A stretch of 64,000 nucleotides of DNA from CAMLOF01 sp041913045 (GCA_041913045.1 JAYSGB010000015.1:1-64000), one strand, 5' to 3'; numbered from the stretch's first letter, positions 8,930 through 18,221 are shown. The notes: generated from the sequence alone by a model not told the origin. Numbers and translations: made by a program.

Positions 8930-9544
8930 TCAACGCAGGAAATGCTGCCGGTAATGCTCTAGCTCGTCGATCGACTCGTGCACATCTGCCAGAGCAGTGT
9001 GCCGCTGATGCTTCTTGAATGCGGCGTAAACCTCAGGCTTCCAGCGCTTGGCCAGCTCCTTCAACGTACTCACGTCCAGGTTGCGGTAGTGGAAGTAGCC
9101 CTCCAGCTTCGGCATGTACTTCACCAGAAAGCGCCTGTCCTGCCCGATCGTGTTCCCACACATCGGCGACCCGTTCTTTGGCACATAGTGCTGAATGAAT
9201 TCCAGCAATTGCGCCTCGGCCTGCGCCTCGGTCAAGGTGCTGGCCTTCACTTTTTCAATCAAGCCGCTCTTGCCGTGCGTGCCTTTGTTCCAGGCATCCA
9301 TGCCATTGAGCACCTCGTCGCTTTGATGAATGACGAGCACCGGCCCATCAATACGCGGCGACAGGTTCGGACCGGTGATAACGACCGCGATCTCCAGCAG
9401 GCGCTCGCGCTCGGGGTCCAGGCCACTCATTTCGCAGTCGAGCCACACCAGATTCTGGTCACTGCGGGCCAGGGCGGGCTGCGCATCTGCCGGTAAGGAA
9501 GCGGTTTCGGCCACTGCGGCCAAGGGGTTGTCTTGCAAACTCAT
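8930..9544 (-). CDS. orn: Oligoribonuclease
   Basis: A 204-aa 3'-to-5' exoribonuclease of the DEDDh family that degrades 2-5 nt RNAs, including pGpG from cyclic-di-GMP turnover. Visible motifs are VWLDCEMSGLDPE (Exo I), the IGQDRRFL region (Exo II) and HTALADVHESIDEL with catalytic His and Asp (Exo III). An N-terminal extension of about 35 residues is longer than in E. coli Orn. The start is the ATG of MSLQDN at 9544; a further nine in-frame residues upstream are doubtful. It is divergent from the M48 protease gene with 59 bases between starts, so promoters for both must lie in that gap. Confidence 0.95.
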   Translation of the reverse strand: MSLQDNPLAAVAETASLPADAQPALARSDQNLVWLDCEMSGLDPERERLLEIAVVITGPNLSPRIDGPVLVIHQSDEVLNGMDAWNKGTHGKSGLIEKVKASTLTEAQAEAQLLEFIQHYVPKNGSPMCGNTIGQDRRFLVKYMPKLEGYFHYRNLDVSTLKELAKRWKPEVYAAFKKHQRHTALADVHESIDELEHYRQHFLR

Positions 9545-9603
9545 AACCCGCAATTCTCGCCGATCCGGCACATTAGCCTCTCAGTTTCGCTAGACTCTGC
9601 CGG

Positions 9604-10881
9604 ATGAATGTTGTATCGGCCCCATCCGCCGCAGCCTGGACTGCGGTTTTCTGTGCCTTGCTGCTGAGCGGCCTGCTCACGCGCCTTTGGCTCGCGCACC
9701 GGCAAATTCGGCACATTGCTTTGCACCGCGACCAGGTGCCATCGGCTTTTGCAGGCACGGTCGATCTGGCGGCGCACCGCAAGGCGGCAGACTACACCGT
9801 CGCCAAAGGCCGACTGGGTGTGCTGGAGATGGGGCTTGGTGCAGCTGTGCTGATTGGCTGGACGCTGCTTGGCGGGCTGGACCTTCTCAACCAATGGCTG
9901 CGCGACTGGCTTGGTAATGGCCTTTGGCAGCAGCTCGCGCTGCTCGCTGGGTTCATGCTCGTCGGCGGGCTGATCGATTTGCCCTTGTCCTGGTACCGCA
10001 CTTTCCGGCTGGAAGAGCGTTTTGGTTTCAACCGCACCACGTTGCGCCTGTGGTTGGTCGATGGCGTGAAAGGCGTGCTCATTGGTGCGATGGTTGGCCT
10101 GCCTCTGGCCGCCTTGGTGCTGTGGCTCATGGAAGCCGCAGGCCCTGCATGGTGGCTGTGGGCCTGGGGCGTCTGGGTGGGCTTCAACCTATTGATGCTG
10201 GTGTTTTACCCAACGGTGATCGCCCCTATCTTCAACAAGTTCACCCCGCTGGAAGACGCTGAACTTCGCCAACGCATCGAAGCCTTGATGAAGCGGTGCG
10301 GGTTCAAAGCACAAGGGTTCTACGTGATGGACGGCAGCCGTCGCAGTGCGCACGCCAACGCCTACTTCACCGGGTTCGGCCCGGCCAAGCGTGTGGTGTT
10401 TTTCGACACGCTCCTCAAGCAACTTTCTCCGGGCGAACTCGATGCCGTGCTGGCCCATGAGCTTGGGCACTTCCACCATCGTCACATCGTCAAGCGCATC
10501 GTCACGCTCTTTGCCTTGAGCCTGCTTGGTTTCGCATTACTGGGCTGGCTTCAGGGCCAAGTCTGGTTCTACACCGGCCTGGGGGTCACGCCCAACATGG
10601 ATGCACCCAACAGCGCATTGGCGCTGCTGCTGTTTGTCAGTGTCTCGCCACTGGTCACTTTCTTCGCTGCCCCGCTGAGCAGCTACTTATCACGCAAGCA
10701 TGAATTCGAGGCCGATGCCTTTGCGGCACGCCATGCGAGCGGCCACGATCTGCAGCAGGCGCTGCTCAAGCTCTACCGCGACAACGCCAGCACCCTCACT
10801 CCCGACCCCCTCTACGTGCGCTTCTACTACTCGCACCCGCCAGCGGGCGAACGGCTGGCTCAACTGGGTGCCAGCGCATGA
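9604..10881 (+). CDS. M48-family membrane zinc metalloprotease (Ste24/CAAX protease type)
   Basis: A 425-aa integral-membrane peptidase with hydrophobic segments at the N terminus and on both sides of the catalytic site. The zinc motif HELGH is at residues 285-289 and the third ligand lies in HEFEADAFA near residue 366, as in Ste24/HtpX-type enzymes. The STE24 N-terminal domain (SWYRTFRLEERFGFNRTT) is present, so it belongs to the Ste24 branch rather than the short HtpX branch. Such bacterial proteins are thought to act in membrane protein quality control; the substrate is unknown. Its stop overlaps the rsgA start by 4 bases, so the two are co-translated. Confidence 0.9.
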   Translation: MNVVSAPSAAAWTAVFCALLLSGLLTRLWLAHRQIRHIALHRDQVPSAFAGTVDLAAHRKAADYTVAKGRLGVLEMGLGAAVLIGWTLLGGLDLLNQWLRDWLGNGLWQQLALLAGFMLVGGLIDLPLSWYRTFRLEERFGFNRTTLRLWLVDGVKGVLIGAMVGLPLAALVLWLMEAAGPAWWLWAWGVWVGFNLLMLVFYPTVIAPIFNKFTPLEDAELRQRIEALMKRCGFKAQGFYVMDGSRRSAHANAYFTGFGPAKRVVFFDTLLKQLSPGELDAVLAHELGHFHHRHIVKRIVTLFALSLLGFALLGWLQGQVWFYTGLGVTPNMDAPNSALALLLFVSVSPLVTFFAAPLSSYLSRKHEFEADAFAARHASGHDLQQALLKLYRDNASTLTPDPLYVRFYYSHPPAGERLAQLGASA

Positions 10882-11789
10882 CCGCAGCACTCAAACAGGG
10901 TTTGGTCGTGGCTGCTCATGGCCGCCACTGTCTGGTCGAGACGCCCGAGGGGGAGCGGCTGCTCTGTCACCCCAGGGGCAAGAAAAGCCAGGCCGTGGTC
11001 GGCGACCGGGTGTGGTGGCAACCCAGCGGCGACGAAGGAAGCATCGAGAAACTGCAGGAACGCCGCAACCTCCTCTACCGCCAGGACGAAATACGCACCA
11101 AGTCCTTTGCGGCCAACCTGGACCAGGTGCTCGTGCTGCTGGCGGCCGAACCAGAGTTCTCCGAAAGCCAGCTCACGCGCGCACTGATTGCCGCCCATGC
11201 CGAAGGCATACCCGTCCTCATCGTTCTCAACAAGCGCGACCTTGGGGGCCTCTTCGAGCGCGCATGGCAAAGGCTTGGCCCCTACCTCTCCATGGGGGAA
11301 ACGGTACTACCCCTGTCCCTCGCCACCCCACAGGACCCCAGCGTCACAGAGTTGACCGCGCACTTGGCGGGCAAGACGACGTTGATTCTGGGGCCGTCAG
11401 GTGCGGGAAAGAGCACACTGATCAACCGCCTCGTGCCGCAGGCACAAGCCCAAACCGGGGAAATCTCCCGTGCGCTCAACTCCGGTAAACACACCACCAC
11501 CAGCACCACCTGGTACTGGATGGATTCGGGGCGTCAAACCGCGTTGATCGACTCGCCTGGATTCCAGGAATTTGGCCTGCACCACATCGAACCTGCGCGC
11601 CTGGCGCAACTGATGCCCGACATGGCTGCACACCTGGGAAACTGCCGTTTCTACAACTGCACCCACCTGCACGAACCCGGCTGCTCTGTGCGTGATGCGG
11701 TAGGTGGAGCGGGGCCTGACGCCATCAGCCCCAACCGCTACCGACTGTACGGCGAGCTCTTCAACGAACTCTCACAACGGCGTTACTGA
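10878..11789 (+). CDS. rsgA: Ribosome small subunit-dependent GTPase A
   Basis: A 303-aa circularly permuted GTPase that checks late maturation of the 30S subunit. An N-terminal OB-fold (about 1-70) precedes the GTPase with permuted motif order: G4 NKRD, then G1 GPSGAGKST, then G3 DSPGF. The switch region GKHTTTST is conserved. The C-terminal zinc motif is present (NCRFYNCTHLHEPGC). Length is usual for the family. The ATG overlaps the preceding protease stop (ATGA), which fixes the start. Confidence 0.96.
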   Translation: MTAALKQGLVVAAHGRHCLVETPEGERLLCHPRGKKSQAVVGDRVWWQPSGDEGSIEKLQERRNLLYRQDEIRTKSFAANLDQVLVLLAAEPEFSESQLTRALIAAHAEGIPVLIVLNKRDLGGLFERAWQRLGPYLSMGETVLPLSLATPQDPSVTELTAHLAGKTTLILGPSGAGKSTLINRLVPQAQAQTGEISRALNSGKHTTTSTTWYWMDSGRQTALIDSPGFQEFGLHHIEPARLAQLMPDMAAHLGNCRFYNCTHLHEPGCSVRDAVGGAGPDAISPNRYRLYGELFNELSQRRY

Positions 11790-11800
11790 GCCTTTTCAGC

Positions 11801-12739
11801 TCAGCCTACCAGGCGGGCCAGCGTCACCAGGGCAAGCAACAGCAACCACAAGACAACGCTGCGCCACACCAGCCCCACCACACTGGCCAAATGCGCCAAC
11901 TGGGGCTCACGCCCCTCTGTGCCCGGCGGCGCAGGCTCCGCCGGGGCGGCCCCCAAAGGCCTGCCACCAAGACGGACGTTGATGGCGCCGGCCGTGGCCG
12001 CCAGAACCACGCCATCGTTGGGCGTGCCCAGGCGGTCCGAGTCCTGCCGCCAAGAAGCCACTGCTTCCTCGAAGTTGCCCGCTACCGCAAAGCCCAGTGC
12101 CGTGACCCTTGCGGGTACAAAGTCCAGCACGTCCCACGCTTTGGCCGCCGCATGCTGAAGCGCCACGCTGGGGGCATCCTGCGGCGCAGCCCGCCAGGCG
12201 CGGGAAAGAAACTCCGCCATCCGGTACAACACTGCTCCAGCTGGCCCCAAACCCAACATCGCCAGCACCACGAAGCACACCAGCACACCAAAAACGTGCC
12301 GGTGTGCCGCGAGCACGGAATGTTCGATCACGTGGCGCAAGACCTCATGGCGAGGCAAGTCGTTCACGTCAACACCCTGCCAATGGGCCAGCGCGGCGCG
12401 CGCTCCAGCTTCGTCGCCAGACTCCAGCGCTTCCCGGATCGCCGTGAAATGGTGGCTGAACTGGCGAAAACCCAGCGTCATGTAAAGCACCAGGGCGGTC
12501 CAGGCGAATGCCATCAGTCCGCTCACTTGCCACAACATGCCGTACACCCCAGTGGCCAGCAATGCCGGGACACCGGCCGCCAGCAACCAGGCAGACCAGC
12601 CGTGGTGCCGTTGCCCGGCGTCTAGGGTGTGGCGCACCCAGCGGGCCCACGACCGCATGCCACCGTGCACCACGTTGTCGTGGCCGAGCGGTCGCGCCTG
12701 CTCCAACAGCAATGCCAAGAGAATCGCGAAAAAACTCAT
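11801..12739 (-). CDS. CobD/CbiB-family membrane protein
   Basis: A 312-aa polytopic membrane protein. The N terminus MSFFAILLALLLEQARPL and the LxLxxxxHF-type middle region match the CobD/CbiB-like family (AmpE-like) common in Burkholderiales. True CobD/CbiB acts in cobalamin synthesis, but no cobalamin gene is nearby and this shorter subfamily is of uncertain function. Four or five hydrophobic stretches are visible, including the C terminus. I chose the ATG at 12739; the upstream in-frame extension overlaps the preceding Nudix gene and looks non-coding. It follows the Nudix gene by 16 bases, suggesting one transcript. Confidence 0.75.
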   Translation of the reverse strand: MSFFAILLALLLEQARPLGHDNVVHGGMRSWARWVRHTLDAGQRHHGWSAWLLAAGVPALLATGVYGMLWQVSGLMAFAWTALVLYMTLGFRQFSHHFTAIREALESGDEAGARAALAHWQGVDVNDLPRHEVLRHVIEHSVLAAHRHVFGVLVCFVVLAMLGLGPAGAVLYRMAEFLSRAWRAAPQDAPSVALQHAAAKAWDVLDFVPARVTALGFAVAGNFEEAVASWRQDSDRLGTPNDGVVLAATAGAINVRLGGRPLGAAPAEPAPPGTEGREPQLAHLASVVGLVWRSVVLWLLLLALVTLARLVG

Positions 12740-12755
12740 GAGCGCATCATAGCGG

Positions 12756-13415
12756 TCACGCCGCCAGAAAGCGGTAAAAGTTACGCAGCATCCCCGCAGT
12801 GGCCCCCCAGATGAAGCGCTCCTTCGTCGCATCTGTATAGGGCATGGAGAACCATTCACGCGGGCGCCCTTCCCATAGCATCGCGTGGCGCCGGTGGTTG
12901 GCGGGGTTCATCAGGAAGTCCAGCGGGACCTCGAACGTGTCCTCAACCTCCCCTGGGTTGGGCATGAGCGAAAACCCCTCGTGAACCAGCGCCACCACAG
13001 GCGTGACGATGAACGCCGTGCCGGTCACGTACTCAGGCAGGCAACCCAGGACCTCCACATGCTCCGGCGCCAGACCCACCTCTTCCTGGGCTTCGCGCAG
13101 AGCGGCGACGACCGCGTCAGCATCATCTTCATCCAGCTTGCCGCCCGGAAAGGCCACCTGCCCCGCGTGAGTAGGCAGGTGTGATGTGCGCTCGGTCAAC
13201 AGCAACGTCGGGCGGGCCCTGAGCACGACAGGCACCAACACCGAAGCGTGCCTGGGCTCGCGGTCAGTAAACCTCGGTTCACGCCTCACCTCGGGCTGCC
13301 ACAGCGGTGGATGCAGGAACCGCTCCCTGAGCGCACCAGGCGTGAGCATTGCCTCTGGCACCGCAGGCAAATGGGTGTCGATTCCCACAACGGGAATCTT
13401 CAAGGGGTCAATCAT
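12756..13415 (-). CDS. Nudix hydrolase, CoA pyrophosphatase-like
   Basis: A 219-aa Nudix enzyme. The UPF0035/NudL signature LLTERTSHLPTHAGQVAFPGG directly precedes the Nudix box (GGKLDEDDADAVVAALREAQ, then EEVGL). This combination marks the CoA-pyrophosphatase group, which cleaves CoA or acyl-CoA to phosphopantetheine and 3',5'-ADP. The REAQEEVG core supplies the metal-binding glutamates; the first glutamate of the canonical box is Asp here, as is common in this subfamily. It is probably co-transcribed with the CobD/CbiB-like gene. Biochemical substrate is inferred from family only. Confidence 0.88.
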   Translation of the reverse strand: MIDPLKIPVVGIDTHLPAVPEAMLTPGALRERFLHPPLWQPEVRREPRFTDREPRHASVLVPVVLRARPTLLLTERTSHLPTHAGQVAFPGGKLDEDDADAVVAALREAQEEVGLAPEHVEVLGCLPEYVTGTAFIVTPVVALVHEGFSLMPNPGEVEDTFEVPLDFLMNPANHRRHAMLWEGRPREWFSMPYTDATKERFIWGATAGMLRNFYRFLAA

Positions 13416-13532
13416 TGCCCACTCCGGCCCGCAAACGGCACCGCCGTGGCCTGAAAAACTTGAACAGGTTGATGTCTGAAACTACATTGCATGCACAGAT
13501 TGTGCTGCACCACAACGACAGGGAGTGTCACC

Positions 13533-13853
13533 ATGCGATCAATCCTCGCGCGGCTTATGGCCTGCGCCTTCACTTTGTCTTCTACCTGCGCCATCGCTGC
13601 GGTGGACATCAATCTGGCGCCACCAGACGACCTGATGGCGTTCAAGGGCATAGGCCCCAGCACGAGCAAAAAGATCGTTCGCGCCCGCCCATTCCGGGAC
13701 TGGCAGGACCTGCTGGATCGGGTCTCAGGCATCGGCCCCAAGACAGCCGAAAAGCTGACGGCCCAGGGACTCACCGTGAATGGCCGTGCCTACAGCCCTT
13801 CGCCCGTCGTCTGGAAACGGTTTGAACCACGCCCTTTGAAGCCCATGCCTTGA
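13533..13853 (+). CDS. ComEA-like secreted helix-hairpin-helix protein
   Basis: A 106-aa protein with a cleavable signal peptide (MRSILARLMACAFTLSSTCA, cleavage near residue 22) followed by a ComEA-type double helix-hairpin-helix (DINLAPPDDLMAFKGIGPST and RVSGIGPKTAEKL). Such proteins bind double-stranded DNA in the periplasm during transformation, but single-domain homologues without the rest of a competence machinery are also common, and no other com gene is in the window. I chose the ATG at 13533 because it starts the signal peptide; GGGAG lies upstream. A 14-residue in-frame extension is unlikely. Confidence 0.8.
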   Translation: MRSILARLMACAFTLSSTCAIAAVDINLAPPDDLMAFKGIGPSTSKKIVRARPFRDWQDLLDRVSGIGPKTAEKLTAQGLTVNGRAYSPSPVVWKRFEPRPLKPMP

Positions 13854-13962
13854 TCGCCCCAAAAACTATGCAGTAAACGCATAGCCCAATTGGGCTTTGG
13901 CCTTGGACAAGCGAAGTGCGCAGGACTATTCTCCGTCCCACGTTCAACCACTTGTTCCAAAC

Positions 13963-15282
13963 ATGGACAACACCTCCGCGATCACTCGCCTCCCCGCCTC
14001 TCCCACAGCTCATGCGTTGCCGTCCTACCTGCAGGCCGACCACCTCGGTCCTTGGGGCATCTTCCTGCAGCAGGTGGACCGCGTCACCCCCTATCTGGGT
14101 GACCTGGCCCGTTGGGTCGAAACGCTCAAGCGCCCCAAGCGCATCCTGATCGTTGACGTACCCATTCATCTGGACAACGGCACCGTGGCCCACTTTGAGG
14201 GCTACCGGGTTCAGCACAACACCTCGCGCGGACCGGGCAAAGGTGGTGTGCGCTTCCACCAGGATGTCACGCTCTCCGAAGTGATGGCCCTGTCGGCGTG
14301 GATGTCCATCAAGAATGCCGCCGTGAACGTGCCCTACGGTGGCGCCAAGGGTGGCATCCGCGTTGACCCGCGCACCCTGTCCCGCGCTGAACTCGAGCGC
14401 GTGACCCGCCGCTACACCAGCGAAATCGGCCTCATCATCGGCCCCACCAAAGACATTCCCGCGCCCGACGTGAACACCAACGACCAGGTGATGGCGTGGA
14501 TGATGGACACCTACTCCATGAACGTCGGTGAAACCGCAACCGGCGTCGTTACCGGCAAACCCGTGGATCTGGGCGGCTCTCTTGGCCGACGCGAAGCCAC
14601 TGGCCGAGGCGTCTTCACCGTGGGTGTTGAAGCGGCACGCCGCATCGGCCTTGACGTCAGCAAGGCACGCATCGCCGTCCAGGGCTTTGGTAACGTCGGT
14701 GGCGTGGCAGGCAAGCTCTTTGCAGAAGCTGGTGCGCGCGTGGTCGCCGTTCAAGACCACGGCGGCACCATCTACCGCGAAGCTGGACTGGACGTTCCGG
14801 CGCTGCTTGCTCACGTAGCCGAAAACGGCTCGGTTGCAGGCTTCCCCCACGCCGATGTGATCAGCCACGACACCTTCTGGGAAGTTGATTGCGACATCCT
14901 CATCCCGGCAGCCCTGGAGCAGCAGATCACGGAAAACAACGCCGACCGCATACGCGCTCGCATGATCATCGAAGGCGCCAACGGCCCGACCACGCCAGCC
15001 GCCGACGACATCCTGCGTGACCGCGGCGTGCTCGTTCTGCCGGACGTGATCGCCAACGCCGGCGGCGTGACGGTGAGCTACTTCGAGTGGGTGCAGGATT
15101 TCTCCAGCTTCTTCTGGAGCGAGGAGGAAATCAACGAGCGCCTGATCCGTATCATGCGCAGCGCGTTCGACACGGTCTGGCACGTGGCCGAGGAGCACGG
15201 TGTGAGCCTGCGTACCGCAACGTACATCGTGGCATGCCATCGCATCCTGCGCGCGCGTGACCTGCGCGGCCTCTACCCCTGA
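13963..15282 (+). CDS. gdhA: Glutamate dehydrogenase (Glu/Leu/Phe/Val family)
   Basis: A 439-aa hexameric-type enzyme interconverting glutamate and 2-oxoglutarate plus ammonium. The glutamate-binding segment GPGKGGVRFH, the catalytic lysine in VPYGGAKGGIRVDP (near residue 129), DIPAPDVNTN and the NAD-binding GFGNVGG are all intact. Length fits the NAD-type bacterial/GudB class. Start is the ATG of MDNTSAITR; no Shine-Dalgarno is obvious, and a TTG 66 bases upstream extends the frame. With the nitrate cluster 26 kb away it is one route for assimilating the ammonium made there, although nothing ties their regulation. A GC-rich hairpin follows the stop. Confidence 0.92.
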   Translation: MDNTSAITRLPASPTAHALPSYLQADHLGPWGIFLQQVDRVTPYLGDLARWVETLKRPKRILIVDVPIHLDNGTVAHFEGYRVQHNTSRGPGKGGVRFHQDVTLSEVMALSAWMSIKNAAVNVPYGGAKGGIRVDPRTLSRAELERVTRRYTSEIGLIIGPTKDIPAPDVNTNDQVMAWMMDTYSMNVGETATGVVTGKPVDLGGSLGRREATGRGVFTVGVEAARRIGLDVSKARIAVQGFGNVGGVAGKLFAEAGARVVAVQDHGGTIYREAGLDVPALLAHVAENGSVAGFPHADVISHDTFWEVDCDILIPAALEQQITENNADRIRARMIIEGANGPTTPAADDILRDRGVLVLPDVIANAGGVTVSYFEWVQDFSSFFWSEEEINERLIRIMRSAFDTVWHVAEEHGVSLRTATYIVACHRILRARDLRGLYP

Positions 15283-15289
15283 TAACTGC

Positions 15290-15308
15290 GGCGGGGTTGT
15301 CCCCCGCC
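15290..15308. terminator. GC-rich hairpin between convergent gdhA and DUF1178 genes
   Basis: GGCGGGG-TTGTC-CCCCGCC forms a 7-bp stem just past the gdhA stop and just before the end of the convergent DUF1178 gene. There is no T-tract on either strand, so termination is plausible but not certain. Confidence 0.35.
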
Positions 15309-15315
15309 TGGGGTA

Positions 15316-15780
15316 TCACTGCAAGGTTTCCTTGAGCAGGGGCAGATCGGGCAACGGTATCACGCCAATGCCCTCCTCAAGGAGGTCGCGAGTCTCTTCC
15401 GGACTCGCGCGCCCCCGAATGCTTCGTTTCTCTGCATCGCCATGGTGCATGCGACGTGCTTCCGAAGCGAATCGTTCGCCCACGTCCTCGGTACCGGCCA
15501 CCACTTCGCGCAACGCCTGAAGCATGGCGGCCTGCACCTCGGCTGGTACACCAGAGTGCGCTTCCTTGCCCAGCGTCGAAACCTTTGGCGTGCTTTTCTC
15601 TGGCGAGCTCGAATGCCCCAGATTCAACCTGGGCGCGCTCAACCGCTTTTCGACCCGTTTTTCACCACACACCGGGCATTCCAACAGTCCACTGGCAAGC
15701 TGGGATTGGAAATCTTCTTCAGAGGCGAACCAACCCTCAAAAACGTGGGCCTGCGCACATGCGAGGTTCAGGACCTTCAC
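15316..15780 (-). CDS. DUF1178 family protein
   Basis: A 154-aa protein beginning MKVLNLACAQAHVFEGWFAS with a CxxC pair (ECPVCGE, about residue 35). This is the typical N terminus of the proteobacterial DUF1178 family, where the cysteines suggest a small zinc site. Function is unknown. The C-terminal half is charged and helical. Its ATG overlaps the stop of the preceding Nudix gene by 4 bases, placing it at the end of the transcript nuoN - DUF2818 - Nudix - DUF1178. Confidence 0.85.
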   Translation of the reverse strand: MKVLNLACAQAHVFEGWFASEEDFQSQLASGLLECPVCGEKRVEKRLSAPRLNLGHSSSPEKSTPKVSTLGKEAHSGVPAEVQAAMLQALREVVAGTEDVGERFASEARRMHHGDAEKRSIRGRASPEETRDLLEEGIGVIPLPDLPLLKETLQ

Positions 15781-16382
15781 GGCAAGGCCTCCTCAACGCT
15801 CCGCCAATCCAATGGCCAAGCACCGCTTTGAACGTTCTGCAACCACAAGGCACCGGTCAGGGTCTTGGCATCTGTAACCACACCGTCGCGACACGCCCGC
15901 AGAAGTTCGTCTGGCGTGGCTGTCAACACATCCAGAAACTCGCCTTCATCCAAGTGGCGTTCGCCCTGGGTCAAGCCCCTGGCAAACCAGATGTCGATGA
16001 ACTCCGTGGCGTAGGAAATGACCGGGTGAAGAACGCCAGCACGGGCCCATTCGCGGGCACGGTAACCGGTTTCTTCAAGCAACTCGCGCTGTGCACAAAC
16101 CAGAATGTCCTCGCCCGGATCGAGCTTGCCAGCCGGAAACTCGATCATCGCCCTCTGCAGGGGATAGCGAAACTGCCTCTCCAGTACCACGCGCCCGTCA
16201 TCCAGGATCGGTATGACCATGACGGCACCTGGATGGACTATGTACTCGCGTGTTGTCTGGGTTCCGTCGGGTAGCCGAACCACATCGCGCATGGCGTGCA
16301 GAAAATGGCCCCTAAATACGGTCTCGCTGCTGAGACGAACCTCCGCCAGATGCGCTGGCTGAACGTCGGGCAATAAGGTCAT
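15777..16382 (-). CDS. Nudix hydrolase, ADP-ribose pyrophosphatase-like
   Basis: A 201-aa Nudix protein. The box GKLDPGEDILVCAQRELLEE followed by TG matches G-x5-E-x7-REVxEExG, and the upstream beta-rich segment (VVLERQFRYPLQRAMIEFPA) is typical of the NudF/ADP-ribose pyrophosphatase group, which hydrolyses ADP-ribose to AMP and ribose 5-phosphate. The P at +16 after the box (VLHPVISYATE) supports that assignment. It sits 7 bases after the DUF2818 gene and overlaps DUF1178 by 4 bases, a conserved trailer to the nuo operon in related bacteria. Confidence 0.85.
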   Translation of the reverse strand: MTLLPDVQPAHLAEVRLSSETVFRGHFLHAMRDVVRLPDGTQTTREYIVHPGAVMVIPILDDGRVVLERQFRYPLQRAMIEFPAGKLDPGEDILVCAQRELLEETGYRAREWARAGVLHPVISYATEFIDIWFARGLTQGERHLDEGEFLDVLTATPDELLRACRDGVVTDAKTLTGALWLQNVQSGAWPLDWRSVEEALP

Positions 16383-16389
16383 GGCCGCC

Positions 16390-16692
16390 TCAACGGCGCC
16401 GACCCAGGTAGCGATAGACGAAACCCGGGAAGGCGAAAGTCAGGAACATGGCGCCAGTGATGGCGTAAAACTCCCAGCCCTGGGGATAGATCTGCCCCTG
16501 GTGCTGCTCCAGCGCCAAACCGATACCACCGACAATCAGGTAGAGAACAAGCAACTCAACCAAACGCAGCCAAAGTGACTTGCTGGCGGCGCGCCAAGGA
16601 AGCACCGCCAGAAGGCGCTCATTGAAAAAAGGCAAATTGGCGGCCAGAAAGGCCGCCCCAATCACCAGCCAGACAGACAGGGATGAACTCAT
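16390..16692 (-). CDS. DUF2818 family membrane protein
   Basis: A 100-aa hydrophobic protein with three predicted membrane segments (residues about 5-25, 44-62 and 75-92) and a basic C terminus (YRYLGRRR). DUF2818 genes are regularly found directly after nuoN in Burkholderiales; a complex I assembly or accessory role has been suggested by position only. I chose ATG at 16692, 14 bases after the nuoN stop; the in-frame upstream extension lies inside nuoN and lacks similarity. Confidence 0.85.
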   Translation of the reverse strand: MSSSLSVWLVIGAAFLAANLPFFNERLLAVLPWRAASKSLWLRLVELLVLYLIVGGIGLALEQHQGQIYPQGWEFYAITGAMFLTFAFPGFVYRYLGRRR

Positions 16693-16706
16693 CCGGCTAG
16701 GATACC

Positions 16707-18191
16707 TCAGGCCAGCAAGGCCCGCACGGCATCGGCACAAAGGGCCATCAAGCCACCGGGAACAATGCCCAACACCAGAACCAGCGCACCGTTCACCGAC
16801 AGCACAGCACGCACGTCGAGGGGAGCATCGATTTGTGCCGTCTGCGTCGGAGCATCAAAGTACATCACTTTGATCACGCGCAGGTAGTAGAAGGCACCAA
16901 TCAGGGACATGATGACAGCGAACACGGCCAGTCCGACGTAGATACCGCCGCCAGCCTGCAGCAGCGCCTGCAACACCGACAGCTTGGCGTAGAAGCCAAC
17001 CAGAGGCGGCACGCCTGCGAGCGAGAACATGCAAGCAGCGAGAACGCCTGCGTAAAGCGGGCTGCGTTGGTTCAGGCCGGCAAGGTCAGAGATCTCCTCG
17101 GACTCGAAACCCTCGCGCGTCAGGAGCAACATAACGCCGAAGGTCGCCAGCGTGGTCAGCACGTAGGTCACGACGTAGAACATGGCCGCACCATACGCAT
17201 TGGCCACGTTGCTGGCGTCTCCGCCCACCACACCGCCAACAAACGCCAGCAGCATGAAACCCATCTGCGCAATCGTGGAGAAAGCCAGCATGCGCTTGAA
17301 GTTGCTCTGAGCCACTGCCGCCAAGTTGCCAACCAGGAGCGACACCACGGCCAGTACTGCCAGCATCTGCTGCCAGTCGAAAGCCACGGGCAGCAGCCCT
17401 TCCACCAGCAGGCGCACGACGATGGCGAACGCTGCCAGCTTGGGCGCACCACCGATCACCAGAGTGATAGCGGTAGGCGCACCGTGATAGACGTCAGGCA
17501 CCCACATGTGGAACGGCACCACGCCCAGCTTGAAAGCCAGACCTGCCACCACAAACACCACACCCAGCACCAGGACCTGCTTCTGCTCTACCCCTGCGGC
17601 AACCACCTGAGCCACGGTAGGGATATCGAGCGAACCCGTCGCGCCATAGACCAGCGACAGGCCGTAAAGCAGAAAACCACTGGCCAAGGCACCCAGCACA
17701 AAGTACTTCATGGCAGCCTCGGTCGCACGAACATCGTCACGACGCAACGCCACCAGCGCGTAGCTGGACAGGGTCAGCGTTTCCAGGCCCATGTAGATGA
17801 CCAGGAAGTTGTGGCCCGAAATCATCACGAACATGCCCAGCAGTGCGAACATCGCGAGCGTGAAGAACTCACCTCCACGCAACATGTCGCGGGCACCCGC
17901 ATACGGGCGGCCATAGACCAGCGTCACCATCATGGCAATCGATGCAAAACACTTGAGCCAGGAGCCCATGGGGTCGCTCACCACCATGCCGCCAAAACCC
18001 TCCAGGGTCTGGCCACTGGACGCCAGGTAGCCCTCCAACACGGCAACCACGCCCAGGGTCAACAGCGTCAAACGGTAAGTCGCGCCACGCAGCGGAGACT
18101 TGACCACCAGATCGAACAGGGCGATCACGCAGGCCATCCCCAACAGCAGCAGTTCGGGGTAGACCGTGGCCCAGCTGAGACTGTCAATCAT
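16707..18191 (-). CDS. nuoN: NADH-quinone oxidoreductase subunit N
   Basis: A 494-aa antiporter-like proton channel subunit of complex I. About 14 membrane segments are apparent. Typical elements are VIYMGLETLTLSSYALVA with the conserved glutamate, KLGVVPFHMWVPDVYHGAPT with the channel lysine and broken helix, and NFKRMLAFSTIAQMGF in helix 8. It is the last nuo gene, 30 bases after nuoM, with DUF2818 following at 14 bases. Confidence 0.96.
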   Translation of the reverse strand: MIDSLSWATVYPELLLLGMACVIALFDLVVKSPLRGATYRLTLLTLGVVAVLEGYLASSGQTLEGFGGMVVSDPMGSWLKCFASIAMMVTLVYGRPYAGARDMLRGGEFFTLAMFALLGMFVMISGHNFLVIYMGLETLTLSSYALVALRRDDVRATEAAMKYFVLGALASGFLLYGLSLVYGATGSLDIPTVAQVVAAGVEQKQVLVLGVVFVVAGLAFKLGVVPFHMWVPDVYHGAPTAITLVIGGAPKLAAFAIVVRLLVEGLLPVAFDWQQMLAVLAVVSLLVGNLAAVAQSNFKRMLAFSTIAQMGFMLLAFVGGVVGGDASNVANAYGAAMFYVVTYVLTTLATFGVMLLLTREGFESEEISDLAGLNQRSPLYAGVLAACMFSLAGVPPLVGFYAKLSVLQALLQAGGGIYVGLAVFAVIMSLIGAFYYLRVIKVMYFDAPTQTAQIDAPLDVRAVLSVNGALVLVLGIVPGGLMALCADAVRALLA

Positions 18192-18221
18192 TGTTGTGCT
18201 CTTTCGAATCTAGGATCAAAC

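Noticed and set aside
13771..15240. 489-codon minus-strand frame opposite gdhA
   Set aside because: gdhA is intact with all catalytic motifs; the antisense product has no family.
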